This document shows positions 29,334 to 37,544 of a stretch of 64,000 nucleotides of DNA, piece by piece (the first letter of the stretch is position 1; every line of letters begins with the position of its first letter). A program made the position numbers and the translations under genes. Below the pieces are notes generated by a model that had not been told where the DNA came from, did no database searches, and was given only the letters and a program-made list of their open reading frames with translations. Source of the stretch: Oligoflexia bacterium (GTDB taxonomy: Bacteria; Bdellovibrionota; UBA1018); the NCBI GenBank assembly GCA_903935335.1, contig CAIZRG010000006.1, forward strand, positions 1 through 64,000, in the 5' to 3' direction.

Positions 29334-30957
29334 CGATATTTTTCTCTTCTTTAGATTTAATCTTCTCAACCATCAATCGATGAATTTTATTAAAAGCTAC
29401 AGATTTTCGACTCGGAGGGACATTCTTGAGCATGGAAGAAACTAACTTCAATTTCTTATCTGCAATGCACCCTCCTAAAAGCTTCAGGGTTTCTTCAGGT
29501 CCAATCCAAGCAGAAGCCAAATCTCGAGCCGACCAGGGACTTAATAATTGACTCAACTCATCCGTTGAAAGCCGATTAGCCCAAATCAAGGACGGAACAG
29601 CTTCTATGAGTTCCATGGAAATATGATTCGACTGAAGAAGTTCAATTTCTTGATCCAAGGATTGAATTTCAATTTTTAGGAAGCTTGGAAGAGCCCTTAA
29701 AGGTGATTTTTTAATCCCTTTTATATCTATCTTTTCATTAGCTGCACTAGAATCTAAAGCCTGAGCCTTTGAATGAAGTTCAAGTCGTTCCTGAATCCCT
29801 AAACTGAGCCCCTGCAATCTCAAGCTAGAAAGTCGTTTCATCAAAGAGTAATTTTTTCTCACTAAATCAGTCACTGTAGAATTATCAAAATATTCAATCT
29901 GAATGGGATTTAAATAAGTAGGTTCCTCTAAAAACCCAAGATCAACGCCTTCTAAAGTATTTAAATAAAAACTGTAAGAAGATAAAAAAGTAACTTGATC
30001 AATCATTTGCTTCTTAAGTAGAACCGGTGTTTGCTTCCAAAGATAAGCTGCGTAGTGATCACTTTTTGACCAATAGCAATCAGAAAAACAAGCCACTAAG
30101 CTTTCTAAGCTATAACGAGCCACCGAGTTCTCACTTGAAGTGTCTTGCCTTGCTGGCAAAGACCCAGGCAAATCCTGAGATCTTAAAGATGTCGAAACAG
30201 CTGCTGCTTGAGATCCCCCTTCTAAAGCTTGAGCTTCTAAAGCTGTACTGATTGTTCTTAAACCTTGGTTGATTGATTTCCTAAAAGCAGAGCTCTGGTT
30301 CAGATAGAGTCCGAACACCAAGATGCTCAGTAAAAACATTCCACCCGCAATCTTAAGTTGAAGACCCCAAGACATCTGATCGATCCATCCCAAACCTTGG
30401 GGCTTTGTCTTTTCAGCACTCGCTTGATCTTCTGGTACTTCTTTTGAAAGCTCTTTCAAATCTTTTGGTAAATCTTTAGGAATTTCAGCAATATCTTTTT
30501 TAGCAGACTTGGACTCAATAGAGTCATCAGCTTTTGATGTTTTATGGAAAAATGAAGCAGGAAGAGATTCATATTGAAATGTTGGAGTTGCTCCAAATCC
30601 ACTGGCAAGTTTACTTAAAATTTTTGTAACTGACTCTGGAAGGGTCCCACTCTTAGTGTAAACGGTTAAAATGAGTTTCTCAAAAAGCACACTCGAATCT
30701 GTATTTTGAATTTGAACTTTCATCAAAAAAGGAGTTCCTGGAACTACTTTCTCCTTCTCCTTCATTGGAAGTGCTGTAACAATGACAAAAGATTCTGGCT
30801 CATAAAATCTTAAAATAGGGTTGACTCTCTCTTCAACCTGACGTTGAACCTGTAAGCAATCACTTCTTGAAACTTCAGCCCATGCAGAATTCATTAAACA
30901 TAATGCAATTAAAAAAGAAGCAAGTGAAGTTTTCATCGTTTTTATAGATAAAATCAT
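29320..30957 (-). CDS. FliF C-terminus/FliG-like fusion membrane protein
   Basis: This 545-residue protein starts at an ATG that overlaps the MotB-like stop (ATGA) and has GGAGGT 9 bases upstream. Residues 1-27 are a signal peptide or first membrane segment (cut site near AWA/E). Residues 95-135 (GTLPESVTKILSKLASGFGATPTFQYESLP region) follow the pattern of the FliF C-terminal periplasmic segment just before its second membrane helix. A Lys/Glu/Pro-rich linker and a membrane segment (203-220) follow. The cytoplasmic part, especially residues 425-530 (ANRLSTDELSQLLSPW...DKKLKLVSSMLKNVPPSRKS), follows the FliG C-terminal helical pattern. Flagellar FliF binds FliG, and FliG contacts MotA, so a fusion beside MotA/MotB genes fits a minimal rotor-like protein. 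The homology is read by eye and is moderate. No other flagellar gene is in the window. Confidence 0.6.
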   Translation of the reverse strand: MILSIKTMKTSLASFLIALCLMNSAWAEVSRSDCLQVQRQVEERVNPILRFYEPESFVIVTALPMKEKEKVVPGTPFLMKVQIQNTDSSVLFEKLILTVYTKSGTLPESVTKILSKLASGFGATPTFQYESLPASFFHKTSKADDSIESKSAKKDIAEIPKDLPKDLKELSKEVPEDQASAEKTKPQGLGWIDQMSWGLQLKIAGGMFLLSILVFGLYLNQSSAFRKSINQGLRTISTALEAQALEGGSQAAAVSTSLRSQDLPGSLPARQDTSSENSVARYSLESLVACFSDCYWSKSDHYAAYLWKQTPVLLKKQMIDQVTFLSSYSFYLNTLEGVDLGFLEEPTYLNPIQIEYFDNSTVTDLVRKNYSLMKRLSSLRLQGLSLGIQERLELHSKAQALDSSAANEKIDIKGIKKSPLRALPSFLKIEIQSLDQEIELLQSNHISMELIEAVPSLIWANRLSTDELSQLLSPWSARDLASAWIGPEETLKLLGGCIADKKLKLVSSMLKNVPPSRKSVAFNKIHRLMVEKIKSKEEKNIGEKI

Positions 30958-31712
30958 CGACTGCGCACCTCCGCAATGCGTATAGACAAAGACCTCATGT
31001 TTCGAGAAGAAGAACTAGCTCCTTGTGCAGCCAGATTATGCATATCAAACCCCATGCCCAAAGCGATTTCTAAAGCTCGAACGGCTCGTAAATCAGACAA
31101 CACAAGATTAGAGTTAATCACTTTTGGACGCGTCCCTTTAAGAAGCCAAGATGAATCTGTATGACCAATAAAAGTGATATTTAAATTCTTTTCATGGGGT
31201 TTAATAAGCTTGAGAAGCTCTATGAGATTTTTTTTATGACTGACTGGAAACTCATATTTTCCTGATTGATAAATATTTTTTTCAAAATCGATCACTACAA
31301 CTTGGCCTTGATAGTTTTTTTCAACACGGACAGAATCTTTTCCAAACAGTTCTTCTGCAGATTTAAAAAATTCAGATTGCGCTAGAATTGTATCTACACC
31401 TCCCAGCTGAGGTGTCGCTGAAGGAGAAGTTTGTACTGATTCCACTGATGGCTTTTCTACTACCTTCTCTGGAGAGACCTTTGAAGTAATCGTTTTGTTT
31501 TTTGAAAGTGAAAGCATTAAATTTTGAATCACTGACTCTTGAACATCATCAGCCTGAAAAAATAAAATAAAAAAGCTCATCAGGACCATTAATAAATCGC
31601 AATATGAAACCGCCCAGAGGCCACTCAGACCTTCCTCTTCAATACCAGCCCCATGTTCTGCATCCTGAGACGGAAGCAGAACACTATTTTTTCTTGCTGA
31701 TTGAGCTGTCAT
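30954..31712 (-). CDS. MotB-like stator protein with OmpA-type peptidoglycan-binding domain
   Basis: This is a 252-residue protein from the ATG at 31712, which has GAGG 9 bases upstream. A longer start at 31742 (ATGGTG) is possible but less well placed. It has a short cytoplasmic N-terminus, one membrane helix (WAVSYCDLLMVLMSFFILFF), then a periplasmic linker and a C-terminal OmpA-like domain (ITFIGHTDSS, VLSDLRAVRAL). Asp39 in the SYCDLL motif matches the proton-binding Asp of MotB. The gene overlaps the MotA-like gene upstream and the FliF/FliG-like gene downstream (ATGA), so the three are translationally coupled. It probably anchors the MotA/MotB-like channel to peptidoglycan and converts proton flow into force. 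OmpA-like sequences also occur in unrelated proteins, but the Asp-bearing helix and partner gene are diagnostic. Confidence 0.85.
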   Translation of the reverse strand: MTAQSARKNSVLLPSQDAEHGAGIEEEGLSGLWAVSYCDLLMVLMSFFILFFQADDVQESVIQNLMLSLSKNKTITSKVSPEKVVEKPSVESVQTSPSATPQLGGVDTILAQSEFFKSAEELFGKDSVRVEKNYQGQVVVIDFEKNIYQSGKYEFPVSHKKNLIELLKLIKPHEKNLNITFIGHTDSSWLLKGTRPKVINSNLVLSDLRAVRALEIALGMGFDMHNLAAQGASSSSRNMRSLSIRIAEVRSR

Positions 31713-32403
31713 TGATTTCATCCTCAACAATCGATTCACCATCCCCCTGATGAATCAAAAGTAAAATTTTACAAATATATTGATTCACTTCACTATGATG
31801 CAGATGAATCAAATGAAGGCGATCGGCTAATGGCATTAAAAATGCGTTGGCAAGCAAAAGACCATACAAAGTAGCCGTCATGGCTAAGGCGAGTGAAGGA
31901 CCGAGTTTTGATCGATTTTCTGGTTGAAGATGAGAAAAGAGAGTCACTAATCCAATCACGGTACCTGTCATTCCCATGGCAGGTGGATACTTTGCTAAAT
32001 TTCTTAAAGCAGAGGTCACTCTCAGCGTATCCCCATTGAGTTCTTGCATCCGCCGAGTCAGTAAAGCAGGAATCATTTCAGAATCTAGTCCCTTGATCCA
32101 AAGCTCTTGAGCATAGACAATGAGCGGATGGGAGTCAGATAACTGAACATCTCTTTTTTTATTCACAGCTAATAGCTGCTCATTATAAAAATCCACTGAT
32201 TTATCAGGAACACTGAGCTTCATTAAACTTTTAAAGACATTCAAAATCCCAACAGGTGGAGTAGAAAGGGCAAAGATACCTAAGGTTCCGAGCACAACGA
32301 TGATAAAAGAGTGAGCATTATAAAATACTGAGCTGTCCACACCATGAAAAGTCATAGCAAAAACAAAAATTAAGATCAGCATTCCTGAGGTTAAGCTTTT
32401 CAC
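31684..32403 (-). CDS. MotA-like proton-channel stator protein
   Basis: This 239-residue inner-membrane protein starts at a GTG (32403) with AAGGGG five bases upstream. The GTG shares its first base with the last base of the preceding TAG. Four membrane segments are visible: near the N-terminus, HSFIIVVLGTLGIFAL, and a pair around YPPAMGMTGTVIGLVTL and ALAMTATLYGLLLANAF. The PPAMGMTGTVIGL and TLYGLLLANAFLMPLA motifs match the MotA/PomA helices and keep the conserved prolines. The cytoplasmic loop has the usual helical character (GLDSEMIPALLTRRMQEL). It would form the proton channel with the neighbouring MotB-like protein. ExbB/TolQ-type channels are related but lack the TLYG/MotA form. There is no flagellar gene cluster here, so the load is likely the adjacent FliF/FliG-like protein and giant surface protein. 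Confidence 0.88.
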   Translation of the reverse strand: MKSLTSGMLILIFVFAMTFHGVDSSVFYNAHSFIIVVLGTLGIFALSTPPVGILNVFKSLMKLSVPDKSVDFYNEQLLAVNKKRDVQLSDSHPLIVYAQELWIKGLDSEMIPALLTRRMQELNGDTLRVTSALRNLAKYPPAMGMTGTVIGLVTLFSHLQPENRSKLGPSLALAMTATLYGLLLANAFLMPLADRLHLIHLHHSEVNQYICKILLLIHQGDGESIVEDEINDSSISKKK

Positions 32404-33188
32404 TAGTTCCCCTTCTTCTTTGAATTTTTACGACTTTTATTGTCTGATGAATCATCTGAACTCCCATCAGAATCTGACTCTGAACTACCCATTCTTGTTG
32501 CGTTTTTATTAATTTTCTGTTTATAGTTCTGAAGACTCCCTCCTAAAAGAAGATAAAAATCTCGGATTTCATCTGTATCCATGGAGTCTCCGAGTGCATC
32601 TTCTAAGGCTGACTTTGCTCGATCTTTATCTCCTAAAACATAGAGACTTCCAGCTCTATAGAAGTTCAAATACCCTACGTTAGGGTATTTTCTTTGAAGG
32701 GTTTCAATTTTTGAAAAAGCTTCTTTTGCTTTCTGTTCAGACATGAGTTTTTGAACATTATTAATTTCACTCAGAATAATTTGAAGATCTGAAACATTAA
32801 GCCTCTGCGAATCCTCACCGATGCTTGCTTCTTGAAATTTAGTTTTAATGATTCCGGATTCTCCACCGGTAGGGACAATGAGCATACTCATATGCCCGGG
32901 TGATTCCAGTAAAACTGCGCCCGATCCTAAGTTAATTTGATCACCTTTTTTGTGAAGCCGGGTTTCATGGTTTTCATCAGTGACATAAGCTTTTTGAGAA
33001 AGCTCAATTACAGCTCCCTGCCTGGATCCTAAAATGGCACAACCTTCTAGCATGAACGCTAGTGATAAAAATGAAACCCGACTCACAAAAGCACGCTTGG
33101 ATAGGCAATTCACCTTTAAAAAGTATTTCACATCTGATTCTTCGGATGCCCTATCCAAAGACTTTAATTTTTGATAGAATAGGCCCAT
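32403..33188 (-). CDS. Lipoprotein with PEGA/FecR-like and TPR segments
   Basis: The first gene of the motor-like run encodes 261 residues. It has a long n-region and a lipobox (MLEGC, lipidation at Cys50, Ala at +2). Residues about 56-115 form a beta-rich segment (GAVIELSQKAYVT, LHKKGDQINLGSGAVLLES) resembling FecR/PEGA-type periplasmic domains. Residues 125-215 are helical TPR-like repeats (AFSKIETLQRKYPNVGYLNFYRAGSLYVLGDKDRAKSALEDAL). A Ser/Asp/Lys-rich tail follows. It probably acts as a periplasmic scaffold on the outer membrane. There are only 27 bp between its start and the divergent yajQ start, so both promoters must lie within coding sequence or the site is compact. The start could also be an internal codon. 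Confidence 0.6.
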   Translation of the reverse strand: MGLFYQKLKSLDRASEESDVKYFLKVNCLSKRAFVSRVSFLSLAFMLEGCAILGSRQGAVIELSQKAYVTDENHETRLHKKGDQINLGSGAVLLESPGHMSMLIVPTGGESGIIKTKFQEASIGEDSQRLNVSDLQIILSEINNVQKLMSEQKAKEAFSKIETLQRKYPNVGYLNFYRAGSLYVLGDKDRAKSALEDALGDSMDTDEIRDFYLLLGGSLQNYKQKINKNATRMGSSESDSDGSSDDSSDNKSRKNSKKKGN

Positions 33189-33215
33189 AAAACGATATTA
33201 GAAAGGATCCTCATT

Positions 33216-33713
33216 GTGCCTTCGTTTGATGTTTCCTCTGAAATGAACTGGCAAGAACTTGATAATGCTATCCACCAAGCCATGAAAGAACTCACCCAAC
33301 GCTTTGATTTCAAAGGGGTTAAATCTGAAATCAAGCTCGATCAAAAGGAAAAAACAGTCACTCTTTGGTGTAGTGAAGAGGGTAAGCTTGAGGCCGTAAA
33401 CGATATTTTTCAAAATAAGGCCATTAAACGAGGGATTTCACTTTTGTCATTCGATTACCAGAAAATTGAGTCTGCTTTTGGTGGAAGTGTGAGGCAGGTC
33501 ATCACTCTCCAAGCGGGAATTTCAAAAGAAAAAGCAAAAGAAATCATTGCAAGCCTAAAGACCAGTAAACTCAAAGTTCAAGCTCAAATTCAAGATGAGC
33601 AAGTCCGAGTCACTGGGAAAAATCGAGACGACCTTCAATCTGCAATTTCTTTACTCAAACAAGAACAGGAAAAAATAAAAGTCCCCATGCAATTTGAAAA
33701 CTTTAGAGATTAA
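33216..33713 (+). CDS. yajQ: YajQ-family nucleotide-binding protein
   Basis: This is a 165-residue cytoplasmic protein from a GTG start with GAAAGGA upstream. The opening (MPSFDVSSEMNWQELDNAI) and the RFDFKGVKSEI, GGSVRQVITLQAGIS and VRVTGKNRDDLQ segments match the YajQ (UPF0234) family over its whole length. Family members bind nucleotides, and some bind c-di-GMP. The function here is not proved by sequence. It is divergent from the lipoprotein gene of the motor-like run and is followed by rimO after 5 bp, likely as one transcript. The two c-di-GMP-type HD-GYP proteins further along make a link to second-messenger signalling possible. Confidence 0.93.
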   Translation: MPSFDVSSEMNWQELDNAIHQAMKELTQRFDFKGVKSEIKLDQKEKTVTLWCSEEGKLEAVNDIFQNKAIKRGISLLSFDYQKIESAFGGSVRQVITLQAGISKEKAKEIIASLKTSKLKVQAQIQDEQVRVTGKNRDDLQSAISLLKQEQEKIKVPMQFENFRD

Positions 33714-33718
33714 TCCGA

Positions 33719-35128
33719 ATGACTACCCCAATCCCTATTTATTTTGTTAGCCTGGGTTGCCCCAAGAACTTAGTCGACTCTCAAGTCATGTTAGGACTTC
33801 TTGAAAAAGAACGTTACGTCCTTACCCAAGAGCCCCAAAACGCTCAAGTCATCATCGTCAATACCTGCTCTTTTATCCAAGCATCTCAAGAGGAGTCCAT
33901 TGAGACGATTCTTGAAATGGCTCAATTCAAAGAGTCCGGACAGTGCGAGATCCTAGTGGCTTCTGGTTGTCTCACCCAGCGCTATTCGAAAAAACTAGAG
34001 ACCGAAATGCCTGAGGTGGATCTCTTTATAGGTACGGGTCAGTATCACCGCATCACTGAACTTCTTGAAAAACAGCGACAAGCACTTGAACTAGGATCCC
34101 CACTCCCAAAGCGATCCTATGTGGATCAACCTGCCTTTATCCATACGGAACAAGACCCCCGATTACATACAGGCCCTCAGTACTCAAGCTTTTTAAAACT
34201 CTCAGAAGGGTGTAACCGAAGATGTGCCTTTTGTATTATTCCAAAGCTTCGAGGCAATGTTCGTTCTAGAACCATTGCTTCTCTAGTCAAAGAAGCCGCT
34301 GCTATGGCCTCAAACGGCGTACGAGAACTCAATTTAGTAGCACAAGATTTAACTGAATATGGAATGGAATGGAAATACCGTGAAAAACTAGAAATGCTTC
34401 TTCCTGAGCTTTGCAAGATAGAGGGCATTGAATGGATTCGTCTTCATTATGTTTATCCAGATCAATTTTCTGATGAACTCATTTCGGTCATAGCTAGGGA
34501 GCCCAAGATTGTAAAATACTTAGATATGCCCATTCAGCACACGAATGACGCCATTCTAAAACGGATGAACCGCCGACTCACAAAAGCTAAACTTTTTGAT
34601 TTGGTTCAAAAATTACGTGATCAAATCCCTGGAATCGTCTTTCGAACTTCGATCATTGTGGGTTTTCCTGGGGAAACCCAAGAGCAATTCCAGGAGCTTT
34701 GTGAAGATCTCCAAAGCTTAAAACTGGATCATGTTGGAGTGTTTCGCTACTCCAAGGAAGAAGGCACTCAAGCCGCTCTTATGCCCCATCAAGTACATCC
34801 AGCCACGAAGAGACGAAGAGCAAAAGAACTGACTCAAATTTTACAACAACAGTCCCAAGAACTTCAAAATCGATACTTAGGCTCTCAAGTCGAAGTCTTA
34901 ATTGAAGGCCCCAGTTCAGAAACGGACTTACTGGTTCAAGGGAGAATGAGCACTCAGGCACAAGAGATTGACGGCCATGTCCTGATCAATGATCTGGATC
35001 AACTGGGAGGCCACCCGATTCGTTCGGGAGATCTCATTGAAGTTGAAATCACAGAAGCATTGCCCCATGACCTCTTAGGTCGAGCCACCCGAATTTTATC
35101 CCATGGATCTTCCTACACTCCTCATTGA
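33719..35128 (+). CDS. rimO: Ribosomal protein S12 methylthiotransferase RimO
   Basis: This radical-SAM enzyme adds a methylthio group to an Asp of ribosomal protein S12. The N-terminal MTTase domain has its conserved cysteines in SLGCPKN (Cys14), VNTCSF and ASGCLTQRY. The radical-SAM centre is the CNRRCAFC motif, which binds the catalytic 4Fe-4S cluster. GFPGETQEQF and a C-terminal TRAM domain complete the family architecture. The length (469 residues) is normal for RimO. The opening SLGCPKNLVDSQ favours RimO over MiaB, which usually has a TxGCQMN form. It lies 5 bp after yajQ and its 3' end overlaps queG by 26 bp. Confidence 0.94.
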   Translation: MTTPIPIYFVSLGCPKNLVDSQVMLGLLEKERYVLTQEPQNAQVIIVNTCSFIQASQEESIETILEMAQFKESGQCEILVASGCLTQRYSKKLETEMPEVDLFIGTGQYHRITELLEKQRQALELGSPLPKRSYVDQPAFIHTEQDPRLHTGPQYSSFLKLSEGCNRRCAFCIIPKLRGNVRSRTIASLVKEAAAMASNGVRELNLVAQDLTEYGMEWKYREKLEMLLPELCKIEGIEWIRLHYVYPDQFSDELISVIAREPKIVKYLDMPIQHTNDAILKRMNRRLTKAKLFDLVQKLRDQIPGIVFRTSIIVGFPGETQEQFQELCEDLQSLKLDHVGVFRYSKEEGTQAALMPHQVHPATKRRRAKELTQILQQQSQELQNRYLGSQVEVLIEGPSSETDLLVQGRMSTQAQEIDGHVLINDLDQLGGHPIRSGDLIEVEITEALPHDLLGRATRILSHGSSYTPH

Positions 35129-36284
35129 GTCTGCTCATCAAGAAGGCTTCCTATTGGCGGGAGTGGTGGATATCGATTTAGCTTTTTCGGACTCCAAGCA
35201 TTCTATTCAAAAGCACATTGACCAATTTGATACATGGCTTAAGACAGGGTTTTCAGGATCTATGGACTACCTCATCCGGGGAAGAAATCCACGAGCCAAT
35301 CCACGCCTCTTACTGCCGGACGCTCAAAGTGTCTTTTGTGTTGCTATGGCCTACCCTAAAACTCCAGCAGGTGCGGCTCAGCTCAGTGAAGGCCCTCGCT
35401 ACGCTCGGTATTTACATGGCAGGGATTACCACAAAGAAATCTATGAAAAACTAGAAAAAGTAATGTTATCTGTAAAATCCAAATGGAATTCTACCATTAA
35501 CCCTTCTCAACTTCATTGGAAAATCTGTGTAGACACCAGTGCCGTCTTAGAACGAAGCTGGGCCGCCCTAGCTGGGCTAGGGTGGATTGGAAAAAACACT
35601 CTTCTGATTCATCCACGACACGGAAGTTACCTTTTCTTGGCAGAAGTTCTCTTAAATCAAGCCACGGGTAAAGCCCCTGCCCCTCTGCCTAACCTGTGTG
35701 GGCACTGCCAGAGATGCCTAGATACCTGCCCGACACAGGCTTTTCCTAAACCTCATCTGCTGAACTCAGAGCGTTGCATCAGTTATTGGACCTTAGAAAA
35801 AAGAGGTCATTTAAACCTCTCTGCCTCCGATCAAAGTAAGACTGGAGCTTGGATTGCTGGATGCGACCAATGCCAAGAAGTTTGTCCATTCAACATCAAA
35901 CCCTCACGACAAGAACTGAATGACTCCGCATCGGCTGACTCCCTTAAAAACAAACCTTCGGCCACTCATCTTCATTTATGGGAGGATCTTTTGAGTGAAA
36001 GCCCAGAGGAATATAAAAAAAGAGTAAAATTTTCTGCCATGAATCGGATCAAACCTGCTCAGTTTAGTAGAAATTTGGCAATTACTCTTTCCAATTATCT
36101 GCAAAGTGATCTAGCCAGCCCTGAAAATATTGATTCCTTAAAAAATTATATCCTTAAAAGAATTTCAGAGGAATCTGACCCAATTACTCTTCAAGAGTGG
36201 ACCCGTTGCTTACACTTTATGAGCATGAGTACTACTAAAGTCAGCTTTAATCATTTCAGCAAGCTAGATCCCGATCACGTATGA
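35103..36284 (+). CDS. queG: Epoxyqueuosine reductase QueG
   Basis: This enzyme performs the last step of queuosine synthesis, reducing epoxyqueuosine in tRNA. It needs cobalamin and two 4Fe-4S clusters. The QueG N-terminal domain is followed by GWIGKNTLLIHP, then the two ferredoxin-type cysteine clusters CGHCQRCLDTCP and CDQCQEVCPFN, with an additional Cys in SERCISYW. The length of 393 residues is slightly longer than typical (about 350-380). The start overlaps the end of rimO by 26 bp, giving coupling. The ATG at 35103 begins MDLPTLLIESAHQEGF, which aligns with the usual start. The gene is intact. Confidence 0.93.
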   Translation: MDLPTLLIESAHQEGFLLAGVVDIDLAFSDSKHSIQKHIDQFDTWLKTGFSGSMDYLIRGRNPRANPRLLLPDAQSVFCVAMAYPKTPAGAAQLSEGPRYARYLHGRDYHKEIYEKLEKVMLSVKSKWNSTINPSQLHWKICVDTSAVLERSWAALAGLGWIGKNTLLIHPRHGSYLFLAEVLLNQATGKAPAPLPNLCGHCQRCLDTCPTQAFPKPHLLNSERCISYWTLEKRGHLNLSASDQSKTGAWIAGCDQCQEVCPFNIKPSRQELNDSASADSLKNKPSATHLHLWEDLLSESPEEYKKRVKFSAMNRIKPAQFSRNLAITLSNYLQSDLASPENIDSLKNYILKRISEESDPITLQEWTRCLHFMSMSTTKVSFNHFSKLDPDHV

Positions 36285-36525
36285 ATTGAAGTCAGGGGAT
36301 TAAGACCAGAATGCATTCAACTAAAATAGTTTATTATTATCATTTTAGTAGGACCCTTGAGCTCAAGATAATCGTAAAACCTGAGGACCGTCCCTCTCGT
36401 CAGCTAATACCGCTCATGAAATAATAAGCTCATAATATTTAATTCTTTTTTTTTGAAAGTAAATGATGTAAAGTACACTCCTCAACTTGACTAACAGCAC
36501 TTTCAATATTATTTAAGTTAAAACC

Positions 36526-37488
36526 ATGAGTTCTGATATGACTAATTTTATTAAAAAAATATTTTTAATTTTAATAGCAACCTGTCTCTTTTTTTCTTTA
36601 TTTTCTTGTAGTGGTAGTGAATTACCAGACAGTAGTGGATTGCCAGAAAATGGACGACCAGCACCTTGGAGACTATGATTGAGTTATAATGGAGTTGAAT
36701 CCACATTTGATCGAATCCATGCGAATTCTCTTCATAAAGCAGGATATCTTGGGAAAGATATCCTAATTGCGTTTTATGATGTTGATAGAATTAATTTTGA
36801 AAGAACGGAATTAAAGCATACTGTTTTACCAGGACGTGAGATTCTTGCCGGAGTTGAAGGTCACGCTACACAAATGGCGCTAATAGCTGCTGGAGCAGTC
36901 AATACGCAAGGAAATATTGGGATTGCCCCTCAAGCAAAAATTTCGAGTGACCCATTAGATGAACATCTCATAAAAATCGTAAGTAATAGCATACTTGGAA
37001 GAAACTTATTAGCAGCTCAATATACGATGCCTCCAGGCGGGGTTTCCCCTGGTGTTTTTTTAAACCCTCCAGATCCTGCTGTTGTTGATAATATTTATGT
37101 TATTATTGCAGGAAATAGTGGCCCGGGGGTTAATACTAATATGGGATTTGGAATCCCTGATAATTACTATCCTGTTCATGGAAACATTATTGTCACTGTA
37201 GCTGTAGATGAGAATAACCGTATTACTACAACAAGCAGTAGCTGTGGAATTAAGACTCATCTCTTTTGCATAGCTGTTCCATCTCCTGGACCTACTTCTC
37301 CAACTGCTCCTATTGTGAGCGGAGCTATTGCGCTACTTATGGAAGCTGTCCCAGGACGACCTCTGAACCAGTACGTTCACGCCATATTAAACACAGCAAC
37401 ACCTCTTCCTGACTCGTCTCCTAATGAAACGGGTGTTGGATTATTAAATGTTGAAGCTGCCTGGAACTATTTAAGGGCAAACCCGTAA
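36526..37488 (+). pseudogene. Subtilisin-like serine protease lipoprotein, interrupted by an in-frame TGA
   Basis: Reading from the ATG at 36526, a lipoprotein signal peptide (lipobox LFSC, Cys28) leads into a short linker that stops at TGA 36676-36678. The same frame continues without gap from 36679 for 269 residues of an S8-type domain. The catalytic Asp (FYDVD), His (EGHATQMA), oxyanion Asn (AGNSGPG) and Ser (GPTSPTAPIVSGA) positions are all recognisable. It is thus a secreted S8 protease gene of about 320 codons broken by one stop. A TTG right after the stop could start a leaderless protein, which would be unusual. A sequencing error is possible. The GC content is lower than that of the neighbours. 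The 240 bp upstream hold only a weak AT-rich hairpin. Confidence 0.7.
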
Positions 37489-37544
37489 AAAAAGTGTTAT
37501 AATTTCAGTTAATTTTATTAAGGAATTACCCTCCCATAGAAAAT

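Noticed and set aside
36317..36350. Hairpin ACTAAAAT/ATTTTAGT after queG as terminator
   Set aside because: The stem is only 8 bp and AT-rich, with a 14-base loop and no U-tract behind it.
36676..36678. Selenocysteine or pyrrolysine-type recoding of the TGA
   Set aside because: No SECIS-like stem is recognised directly after the codon, the position lies in a linker before the protease domain, and there is no sel gene in the window.
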